From Spirochaetota bacterium (GTDB taxonomy: Bacteria > Spirochaetota > Spirochaetia > SZUA-6): DNA of 9,160 nucleotides. The DNA is taken from assembly GCA_003641675.1 (NCBI GenBank), contig QNBI01000048.1:1-9160 (forward strand), read 5' to 3'. Below, piece after piece: positions 1-5,987 of the stretch. Below the pieces are notes generated by a model. That model was not told the origin of the DNA, ran no database searches, and saw nothing but the letters and a program-made list of their open reading frames with translations. The number at the start of each line of letters is the position of its first letter. The stretch's first letter is position 1. The translations under genes and the position numbers were made by a program.

Positions 1-1
1 G

Positions 2-331
2 TCAGGAGGACAGAGGCAGAGAATTGCAATTGCAAGGGCAATTCTTATTCGTCCAAGAATATTAATACTTGATGACAGCACAAGTTACCTGGATGCTTCA
101 ACAGAGAGGAAGGTAGAAAGAGCAATATCCGGTTTAAGCAGAAATATAACAACTTTTACAATTGCGCAGAAAATTAAGACAGTCATTAATGCAGATATAA
201 TTCTTGTTCTGGAAAAAGGAGAGCTTAAAGGTATAGGGACTTATAAAGAGCTATTAGAAAACAATTCTCTGTATGCAGATATTGTAGAGTCTCAATTTTC
301 AGGAATAAAAACTAAAAGGGTTAAAAGATGA
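2..331 (+). CDS. ABC exporter half-transporter, degenerate-site subunit (3' end only)
   Basis: Only the last 109 residues of the nucleotide-binding domain are in the window. The fragment opens on an ABC signature (SGGQRQR, fragment residues 1-7). Walker B reads LILDD (21-25), with Asp where the catalytic Glu is expected, and the H-loop His is replaced by Gln (IAQKIKT, Gln56). These two changes mark the non-hydrolysing half of heterodimeric type IV exporters; Thermotoga TM287 carries the same pair. The C-terminal stretch ([10 protein letters not shown]…YADIVESQF) is also typical of that half. The stop codon (329-331) overlaps an ATG at 328, and the partner gene follows directly, so the two were presumably co-transcribed and make an inner-membrane heterodimer exporting drugs, lipids or peptides. 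Substrate cannot be told. The fragment itself shows no lesion. The 5' part, including all membrane helices, lies outside the window. Confidence 0.9.
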   Translation, partial: SGGQRQRIAIARAILIRPRILILDDSTSYLDASTERKVERAISGLSRNITTFTIAQKIKTVINADIILVLEKGELKGIGTYKELLENNSLYADIVESQFSGIKTKRVKR

Positions 332-365
332 AAAATAAAATTAAAGTAAAAAGGATTAGTAAATA

Positions 366-2187
366 TTGATAGCCGGAGGCAGAAGCCACGCTTTAAAGAG
401 AGAAGTTGAACACGCTCAAAATCCAGGGGAAACATTAAAAAGACTTATGGTATACCTTAAGCCGTATAGTGTTACTCTGGGTATTATATTTATAGCAATA
501 CTCTGTTCAACACTTCTATCCGTTGCCGCTCCTGCAATAATTGGCAAAGCTGTAAAGGTCCTCTACAATTTTGTTAAGGGAGGAGTTAAAGAGAAAACAG
601 TTCAGGAAAGCATTACAACTTTTGTTCGGTTCATAGTACTCCTTGGTGCTGTATATCTGGGAGGATGGGTTTTTAATGTCTTAAGCTATTTTTTACTTAC
701 GGTTATAAGTCAGAAAGTTCTCTATAATTTAAGAAAAGATATATTTCTAAAAATACAGAGCCTTTCTGTAGATTTTTTTGATAAGGCTAAGACAGGCGAT
801 ATAATGTCAAAACTTTCCAATGATACAGCAACTCTTAACCGTGTGCTTAATATGGGATTGAACAGATTTTTAGGCAGTGTTTTAACATTAGCCGGTATTA
901 TTGTGGCAATGTTTCTTCTTAATATCCGGCTGGCTTTTATTAGTCTGCTTATGCTGCCCGTTATGGTTCTGGCTACTGCTGTTTTTTCTAGAAGAGCAAG
1001 GAAAGCTTTCCAGAAAACACGCCGCACGATAAGCAGTATTAATGTGGAGTTGGAAGAAAACATCACAGGTATAAAAACCGCCCAGGCCTTTAATCGTACA
1101 GGGCGCAACAGTGAAACATTTAAAAGGGTAAATGCAGAAAATAGAGATGCAAACGTAAACGCCGAAACGGTGCTTGCGGCTTTTTCGCCAACACTGGATA
1201 TTCTAAGTACCATAGGGCTTGCTCTAATTCTGGGATACGGAGGATGGCTGGCTCTTAAAGGTTTCGTCACCATAGGGCTTGTTGTCGCCTTTCTGCAGTA
1301 TATAAGACGGTTTTTTCAGCCTGTGAGGGCAGTTTCTATTCTATGGGGCAACATGCAGTCTGCTGTTGCAGGTGTAGAGAGAATATTTCAATTACTCGAT
1401 GAGAAGCCGGCGATAGTAGAAAAGCTTAATCCTATAATTCCTGCATCGATTAAGGGACAAATTGAATTCCGTGATGTATATTTTTCATACACCGGTAAAA
1501 TTGATGTGCTCAAAGGGATAAATTTGTCTATTACCGCTAACACAACCGCTGCGATTGTCGGGCCCACAGGGGCAGGCAAGACTACATTGATTTCCCTGCT
1601 TGCACGTTTTTACGATGTAACTAAGGGGAAAATACTCGTGGATGGATTTGATATACGGGATCTAAAACTTGCTGAGTACCGCAGGAATCTCGGTATAGTT
1701 CTGCAGGACCCCTTTCTGTTTCGGGGAACAATTGCGGAGAATATAAGATATGGGAAATTAAATGCTTCTTTAGAGGAAATAGTGGAAGCCTCAAAAAAGG
1801 CAAATGCACATAATTTTATCGAAAATCTTCCTGGAAAGTATAACACCGAGTTAACAGAAGGAGCTCAGAATATAAGTAGAGGGCAGCGGCAGCTTATTGC
1901 AATTGCAAGGACTATTCTTGCAGATTAAAATACTAATACTGGACGAAGCTACCTCCAGTGTGGACACCCGTACAGAACTATTTATACAGGAAGCACTGGG
2001 AAACCTCTTTAAAGATAGAACGAGTTTTATTATTGCCCACCGTTTAAGCACCGTTAAAAATGCAGATACTATTATTGTTATAGAAAATGGAGTAGTTGTT
2101 GAGCAGGGTAGCCATTTTACGCTTATTGAAAAAAGAGGAACCTACTGCAAACTCTACAAAGAACAGTCAATTGGTCTAATAGTATAA
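366..2187 (+). pseudogene. ABC exporter half-transporter, consensus-site subunit, split by a frameshift
   Basis: About 607 residues in total, the usual length for a TM288-like half-transporter: a membrane domain (roughly residues 30-330, several hydrophobic helices) followed by an ATPase domain. Walker A GPTGAGKTT is at residues 399-407, the Q-loop Gln at 447 and a deviant signature ISRGQRQ at 503-509. The frame then stops at 1926-1928. Coding continues one base further on from 1927 with Walker B LILDEATS (Glu codon 1945-1947), the D-loop and the H-loop His (codon 2038-2040). One extra base or two missing bases at about 1926 explain the break. Consensus Glu and His with a deviant signature are exactly complementary to the upstream subunit. 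Start: TTG 366 has AAAGGA 10 nt upstream, but ATG 328 overlapping the previous stop is an alternative that would need a second frameshift near 360-369. As read, the protein would lack Walker B and be inactive. A sequencing error is possible. Confidence 0.85.
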
Positions 2188-2250
2188 AAACAATCCCTAC
2201 ATTTATATACAAAAAGATTGCATTTTGCTTACTTTTAGTCTTTTCTTCTC

Positions 2251-3243
2251 TTGAAATGGATGACATGGAAGACTTCTGTAGTAGATATTCCTCCCGACGG
2301 AGGTAAAGGCGGAGTTATCTGCAATCCTAAAGAGATGAGCCAGTTTGAGCTTGAAAGACTCTCAAAACAGTACATTAAACAGGTAGGCAGGATGATTGGC
2401 CCGACAAAGGATGTTCCTGCACCGGATGTCCATACAACCCCGCAGATTATGTCCTGGATGATGGATGAATTCTACTGGCAGGAGGGCTACAACGCCTCCG
2501 GAATTATTACCGGTAAACCTCTTGCAATCGGCGGTTCAAAGAGAAGAGGAGATGCAACAGCCCGAGGCGGGGTTTTCTGTATAAGAGAGGCCTGTAAAAA
2601 GCTGGATATAGATCCTACAAAAGTATCGTACGCAGTTCAGGGTTTCGGAAATGCAGGACAGTACGCTGCAATACTTATGAAGGAACTTCTCGGGGCTAAC
2701 AAGCTCATTGAAGTTTCAGATTCCCACGGCGGAGTATACAATGTCAACGGTCTGAACCCTGTTAAACTTATCGAGTATAAACAGAAAAACGGACAGGTAA
2801 GCGGGTTCCTCGGTGCAGAATCCATAAGCCATCAGGAGCTTCTTGAACTGGATGTGGATGTTCTAATTCCGGCAGCTATGGAAAACCAGATAACTTCCGA
2901 TAACGCTGCCAGGATAAAGGCAAGGATCTCTGCGGAATTGGCCAATGGGCCGACGACTCCGGAAGCGGATAGAATTCTCTACGATAGAAATGTTTTTGTA
3001 ATTCCCGATTTTCTGTGTAACGCAGGCGGCGTAACTGTAAGCTGCTTTGAGCAGGTTCAGAATGCTTATAACTATTATTGGACACTGGAAGATGTTTATA
3101 AACGTCTTGACCAGAAGATGACAGATGCATTCCTGAATGTCTATGAAACTTTACATAAACACAGTGTGGATATGCGTAAGGCTGCATATATTGTTGCCGT
3201 TTTACGTGTAGCAGAGGCGATGAAGTTAAGAGGCTGGGTGTAG
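2251..3243 (+). pseudogene. gdhA: Short-type Glu/Leu/Phe/Val dehydrogenase family, 5'-truncated glutamate dehydrogenase
   Basis: 330 residues, against about 415-450 for the family. This enzyme type converts glutamate to 2-oxoglutarate and ammonium with NAD(P). Homology begins abruptly at WMTWK; the first ~90-100 residues, including the GPxKGG substrate-binding lysine segment, are missing. Still present are the catalytic lysine region (GGKGG, Lys19), PAPDVHT (Asp59), a Rossmann GFGNAG at 131-136 and the C-terminal CNAGGVTVS. One usually invariant Gly before GGKGG is Asp here. Only 63 bp separate it from the ABC gene, and the in-frame stop at 2236-2238 rules out an upstream extension in this frame. 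The bases before TTG 2251 are pyrimidine-rich with no Shine-Dalgarno, so translation is doubtful. The remaining frame has no internal stop, so truncation is recent or an assembly join. A strong terminator follows. Family assignment is firm; activity is unlikely. Confidence 0.85.
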
Positions 3244-3287
3244 CAGAAGCCATATAGTTGTAAGTGTTAAACTATTAAATTTAGGAG

Positions 3288-3320
3288 AAAAAGCTGTTTC
3301 CTTCGGGGAACAGCTTTTTT
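3288..3320 (+). terminator. Rho-independent terminator after the truncated GDH
   Basis: A-tract, then GCTGTTTCC, a TTCG loop, GGGAACAGC and a T6 run. The core stem is 9 bp with one T-G pair, closed by C-G around a UUCG tetraloop, and flanking A/T tracts can lengthen it to about 14 bp. It separates the glutamate dehydrogenase remnant from the cobO-hypA operon. Confidence 0.93.
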
Positions 3321-3372
3321 AAGTTATAAAGATTAGTATTTTGTTGAACTATTTTCAAATAATAGGTACATT

Positions 3373-3378
3373 TATAAT
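3373..3378 (+). promoter_or_regulatory. Possible -10 box for the 3460-5569 operon
   Basis: A perfect TATAAT lies 82 bp before the first gene, between the terminator and the operon where a promoter is needed. No convincing -35 sits at 16-18 bp; TTGAAC at 3344-3349 is 23 bp away. The leader shows no cobalamin riboswitch that I can recognise. Weak call. Confidence 0.25.
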
Positions 3379-3459
3379 TGTAATGGAGCATATATCGAAA
3401 ATCTAAATTGTTGCAGCAGATATTTGCGCTTTAATCAAAATTTAAGGGGGAAATAGTAA

Positions 3460-3876
3460 GTGTTTTTTTTCTTTCCCTTTGGCTTTTTCGGAACTTTTAT
3501 TCTGGTATTTTTCGCTTTTAGATTTGGAAGGAGCCTTTTTAGAGATCTTTTCGATGATGACAGGGAAATCCCTCCGGGCTGGCGGAGGAGTTTCCGTAAT
3601 TCTCGGTTTTTTAACAATGTTAACAGTACAGGATATACGGTGAAAAAGCCGAAGGATGCGGAGTATCAGATATTCCGGCTTGCCAATAAGCTAAGAGGAA
3701 GACTTACCGTATCCGATATCGTTATTAATACAGGAATGGGAATTAAAGAAGCAGAGGAAGCTATGAATAAAATGGTTGACGGGATGAGAGTGCGGATGGA
3801 GATTGACAACAGGGGAATAGTAATATATGAATTCCCTGAAATTATAGCAAAGTATGAGGATACCGGGAAGTTTTGA
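3460..3876 (+). CDS. Phe-rich membrane-anchored protein with probable winged-helix C-terminal domain
   Basis: 138 residues; I do not recognise a named family. Residues 1-24 are strongly hydrophobic and Phe-rich (starting MFFFFPFGFFG) and should form one membrane segment. A basic, Arg-rich linker follows (about 35-60). Residues 65-130 read as a helix-helix-helix-strand pattern (IFRLANKLRGRLTVSDIV, then GIKEAEEAMNKMV and a β-hairpin …GIVIYEF) typical of winged-helix folds that sense when a regulator is cleaved or bound. The start is GTG 3460 with AAGGGGG about 10 nt upstream, and a T8 tract follows the start codon at once. Its TGA stop overlaps the TTG start of cobO by four bases, implying translational coupling. 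It could be a membrane-tethered regulator or adaptor for the operon; that role is inference from position and fold only. Confidence 0.8.
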   Translation: MFFFFPFGFFGTFILVFFAFRFGRSLFRDLFDDDREIPPGWRRSFRNSRFFNNVNSTGYTVKKPKDAEYQIFRLANKLRGRLTVSDIVINTGMGIKEAEEAMNKMVDGMRVRMEIDNRGIVIYEFPEIIAKYEDTGKF

Positions 3877-4391
3877 AGAGAGGGTACGTAGAAGTTTACA
3901 CAGGCAACGGAAAAGGCAAAACAACAGCCGCTTTCGGAGTTGCATTAAGAATGCTAGGTGCAGGGTATAGGGTATATATAGGTCAGTTTCTTAAAAAAGG
4001 CTTGTATTCGGAAATTAAAGGTTTTAGTAAATGGGGGAACTCTATCCATATTGAGCAGTTTGGAAGCGGAAAGTTTATAGTAGAAGATACGGAAACTAAT
4101 GACCGGGAATTAGCAGAAAAGGGTCTAAAAAAATGTAGAGATGCAATACTTTCGGGAAGATATGACCTTGTGGTACTCGATGAAGTAAATATTGCCCTTT
4201 CCATGAATATTCTACCACTAAATAATGTCTTAGCAATAATTAAGGATAAACCGGAAACGGTAGAACTTATTCTTACAGGGAGAAATGCCCCTAAGGAAAT
4301 CCTTTCCGCCGCCGACCTTGTAACAGAGATGGTTGCCGTTAAGCACTACTACAATGCGGGGGTAAAAGCAAGAATTGGTATAGAAAAATAG
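3873..4391 (+). CDS. cobO: Cob(I)yrinic acid a,c-diamide adenosyltransferase (corrinoid adenosyltransferase)
   Basis: 172 residues, the usual size for the CobO/BtuR/CobA family. The enzyme moves the 5'-deoxyadenosyl group of ATP onto the cobalt of reduced corrinoids, giving the adenosylcobalamin cofactor used by mutases and some reductases. The P-loop GNGKGKTT (residues 11-18), the LDEVN motif (102-106) following YDLVV, and TGRNAP (135-140) are all as in this family, and the C-terminal HYYNAGVKARIGIE is typical. It is cytosolic. The start is TTG 3873, overlapping the previous stop as TTGA; no better ATG lies upstream and the sequence matches the family from residue 3. hypA starts 15 bp downstream. 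No other cobalamin gene is seen here, so the operon may serve salvage rather than full synthesis. Confidence 0.93.
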   Translation: MKRGYVEVYTGNGKGKTTAAFGVALRMLGAGYRVYIGQFLKKGLYSEIKGFSKWGNSIHIEQFGSGKFIVEDTETNDRELAEKGLKKCRDAILSGRYDLVVLDEVNIALSMNILPLNNVLAIIKDKPETVELILTGRNAPKEILSAADLVTEMVAVKHYYNAGVKARIGIEK

Positions 4392-4406
4392 GGCAGAGGG
4401 GTAAAA

Positions 4407-4826
4407 ATGCATGAATGGGCGTTAGCGGAAGCTGTAATTTCCACGGTAGAGAAAAATACAGGGAGTACAGATCTATCTATGCTTCAGGAAGTTACTGTTC
4501 TTCTGGGAGAACTTCAGAATATTGACATAGAGGCCTTTTCCAAGGGACTGGAAATGATGACAAAGGGAAAAGGTGCAGACTTAGAATTGTTTCAATTAGA
4601 GATAGAAAAGGCTGTTTTCCGCTGTAACTACTGTGGAATGGAGTGGAGCCTGGACGATTATCCCGGTGTCGGTGAAGACGAACGCGAAGCTATTCATTTT
4701 TTACCGGAATCCGCCCATGCCTACATGAAATGTCCGGGATGCGGAAGTTCGGATTTTGTCATTAAATCTGGCAGAGGTGTGACAATTAAGAGCATTATTG
4801 TTAAAGACAGAGAGGGTAGAGGGTAA
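4407..4826 (+). CDS. hypA: [NiFe]-hydrogenase nickel metallochaperone HypA, long archaeal-like form
   Basis: 139 residues. HypA binds nickel through its N-terminal MHE (Met1, His2, Glu3 all present) and delivers it to the hydrogenase large subunit with the help of HypB. The zinc site is formed by two CxxC pairs, Cys73/Cys76 and Cys109/Cys112. The pairs are 32 residues apart instead of the 12-14 common in bacterial HypA; the insert contains IHFLPESAHAYMKCPGCGS. From memory this MHEWALA… N-terminus, the insert and the GRGV tail resemble Thermococcus HypA closely, so this is the long archaeal-type form. ATG 4407 has AGAGGGG 5 nt upstream. The ATPase gene follows after 11 bp. No hydrogenase subunits or other hyp genes lie in the window, so the client enzyme is unknown. 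Confidence 0.92.
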   Translation: MHEWALAEAVISTVEKNTGSTDLSMLQEVTVLLGELQNIDIEAFSKGLEMMTKGKGADLELFQLEIEKAVFRCNYCGMEWSLDDYPGVGEDEREAIHFLPESAHAYMKCPGCGSSDFVIKSGRGVTIKSIIVKDREGRG

Positions 4827-4837
4827 GCACAAAGGCA

Positions 4838-5569
4838 ATGATTGATCCCCGCGTTTCTGTTATAGAAAAAAGGTTAAAGGATGTAAACCGCATACTGGTT
4901 GTTTCCAGTGGGAAAGGCGGTGTAGGCAAGAGTGTCTTTTCCTCTTCCGCCGCGCTTGCATTAAATGTACTCGGTTATAAAACGGGGCTTTTAGACCTGG
5001 ATTTTCAGGGGTCATCGGATCATATTATTCTTGGTGAGGGGGTTTCTTTTCCTGAGGAATCCATGGGAATCCGTCCTTTTAAATTATCAAACGGGATAGA
5101 TTTTGTAAGTTTTTCTCTCTTTACAGGTGAGTCGGCTCTTCCGTTAAGGGGTGTTGATACAACTAACGCAATTCTTGAGCTTCTGGCAGTAACAATATGG
5201 GATGAGCTTGACTTTCTAATAGTAGATTTACCTCCTGGAATCGGAGAAGAGGTCCTCGATATAATTAGACTAATAAAACAATTGGAGTTTATACTAATTT
5301 CTTCTTCCTCACTTATTTCAGTTAAGGTTGTTAAAAGACTTGCCGCTCTCCTAAAAAATATGAATATTCCTATAGACGGAATAGTTGAAAACATGGCTTC
5401 CGATTCTTCCAGTTATGTGGCAGATATGGCCCGTGAGTACAGTTTAAATTATTTGGGCACTATTCCATTTGTATCACAACTGGAGAGTGAAATCGGAAAT
5501 TGGAGAAAGCTTAAAGACGGATTATTTGTAGACTATGTTTCCTCTGTTATTAAACAAATTATCTATTAA
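4838..5569 (+). CDS. Mrp/MinD-family ATPase, HypB(ATPase)-like partner of HypA
   Basis: 243 residues of the SIMIBI P-loop class. The deviant Walker A SSGKGGVGKS is at 23-32, switch I region LLDLDFQGSSD at 51-61 and Walker B IVDLPPGIGE at 128-137; GTIPF (207-211) is the usual late strand. There is no cysteine in the whole protein, so it cannot be an Fe-S carrier Mrp/NBP35, which needs a CxxC. The N-terminal MIDPR…, SDHIILG and PLRG match the Thermococcus HypB, an ATPase that binds HypA and raises its nickel affinity, as I remember it. It directly follows hypA (11 bp), which supports this role over a MinD or partition role. ATG 4838 is favoured by the MIDPR match; AAAGG lies only two nt upstream, but GAGGG sits further up. 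General annotation pipelines may simply call it a P-loop NTPase. Classical GTPase HypB was not seen. Confidence 0.82.
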   Translation: MIDPRVSVIEKRLKDVNRILVVSSGKGGVGKSVFSSSAALALNVLGYKTGLLDLDFQGSSDHIILGEGVSFPEESMGIRPFKLSNGIDFVSFSLFTGESALPLRGVDTTNAILELLAVTIWDELDFLIVDLPPGIGEEVLDIIRLIKQLEFILISSSSLISVKVVKRLAALLKNMNIPIDGIVENMASDSSSYVADMAREYSLNYLGTIPFVSQLESEIGNWRKLKDGLFVDYVSSVIKQIIY

Positions 5570-5586
5570 AATATTCTGTTAAATCG

Positions 5587-5601
5587 TACTATAAAATAGT
5601 A
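5587..5601 (+). terminator. Weak AT-only hairpin after the ATPase gene
   Basis: TACTAT-AAA-ATAGTA makes a perfect 6-bp palindrome with a 3-nt loop and is followed by ATTTT. It lies 18 bp after the operon's last stop and just before the next -35 box. It may be a weak terminator or an operator; the stem has only one G-C pair per arm. Confidence 0.3.
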
Positions 5602-5607
5602 ATTTTC

Positions 5608-5637
5608 TTGACACATAGCAGTAATAGGATTTAGAAT
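5608..5637 (+). promoter_or_regulatory. Sigma70-type promoter of the solute-binding-protein remnant
   Basis: TTGACA (5608-5613), an 18-bp spacer, then TAGAAT (5632-5637). The -35 is perfect and the -10 matches 5 of 6. Predicted transcription start is near 5644. It originally drove the binding-protein gene at 5700; with that gene truncated, the first intact gene downstream is the large glutamate dehydrogenase at 5988. Confidence 0.75.
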
Positions 5638-5640
5638 TAC

Positions 5641-5674
5641 TTAGCATTAAAAGGTAAAAACTTTAAGATGCTAA
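5641..5674 (+). promoter_or_regulatory. Inverted repeat in the leader (operator or mRNA 5' hairpin)
   Basis: TTAGCAT (5641-5647) and ATGCTAA (5668-5674) are perfect 7-bp arms. Inside them AAAG and CTTT can pair across a small internal loop, leaving a 7-nt GTAAAAA loop. It begins at the predicted transcription start of the promoter at 5608-5637, a position fitting a repressor operator or an mRNA-stabilising stem-loop. Confidence 0.45.
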
Positions 5675-5699
5675 ATAAAAATATTGCGAGAGGGTTTTT

Positions 5700-5974
5700 A
5701 TGAAAAAACTTAAAATTTTGTTGCTGCTTGCTATACTGTTATCCCTGCTGCCGGATATGCTCTTCGCAACAGGGCAACAGGGCAACAGGAAAAACCTAAG
5801 GTAACGTATTACTGGGCATTGTACGATGGGTTGACAGAGGATTTTAGAGCAAGCCTTCAGGATGCATTTGTAAAGGCAAATCCCGATATAGATCTGGATA
5901 TTGTTCCTATTCCCTGGGAGAATATGCACGATAAAATTACAACGGCACTTGGCAGGCGGGCAGTTAAACAATAA
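5700..5974 (+). pseudogene. ABC-type sugar solute-binding protein, N-terminal remnant
   Basis: ATG 5700 has GAGAGGG five nt upstream and encodes a signal peptide (Lys-rich start, Leu-rich core, LFA cleavage site before TGQQ), then stops at 5802-5804 after 34 residues. In another frame from 5789 coding resumes as EKPKVTYYWALYDG…, with AFVKANPDIDLDIVPIPW and HDKITTAL, the standard N-terminal lobe of extracellular sugar-binding proteins. Removing one copy of an 8-bp repeat at 5772-5787 restores a single frame. A second shift of one base at about 5951 is needed to read the expected ALAGGQ. The gene then ends: only ~90 of ~420 residues remain, and no permease genes follow. The intact protein would have been periplasmic and fed an ABC importer; that importer is not in the window. 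Confidence 0.85.
5772..5787 (+). repeat. 8-bp tandem duplication GGGCAACA x2
   Basis: Two exact, adjacent copies of GGGCAACA, followed by GG, so slippage is easy. With one copy the reading frame runs without break from the signal peptide into the mature domain (…LFATGQQEKPKVTYY); with two it hits TAA at 5802. This is therefore the likely inactivating or phase-switching change. Confidence 0.85.
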
Positions 5975-5976
5975 AA

Positions 5977-5981
5977 AAGGA
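5977..5981 (+). promoter_or_regulatory. Ribosome binding site setting the GDH start
   Basis: AAGGA lies six nt before ATG 5988. The open frame extends back to 5901, but that stretch is the binding-protein remnant read in another frame, so 5988 is the start. Confidence 0.8.
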
Positions 5982-5987
5982 ACAAAC

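Noticed and set aside
722..1273. 183-codon minus-strand open frame opposite the ABC membrane domain
   Set aside because: The + strand here encodes a clear exporter membrane domain; the antisense frame has no ribosome binding site support or recognisable motif.
1915..1935. Programmed +1 frameshift in the ABC gene
   Set aside because: The site lacks a slippery codon that re-pairs well after a +1 shift and has no upstream Shine-Dalgarno-like stimulator; ABC exporters are not known to need one. Mutation or error is simpler.
3321..3459. Cobalamin riboswitch before the cobO operon
   Set aside because: The leader is only 139 bp, AT-rich, and I see no B12-box-like conserved element or complex fold.
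4838..5569. Fe-S cluster carrier Mrp/ApbC
   Set aside because: The protein has no cysteine, so the CxxC needed for cluster binding is absent.
5901..5987. N-terminal extension of the large GDH (TTG at 5901)
   Set aside because: This stretch is the binding-protein remnant in another frame; ATG 5988 has a proper AAGGA six nt upstream and the extension has no family similarity.
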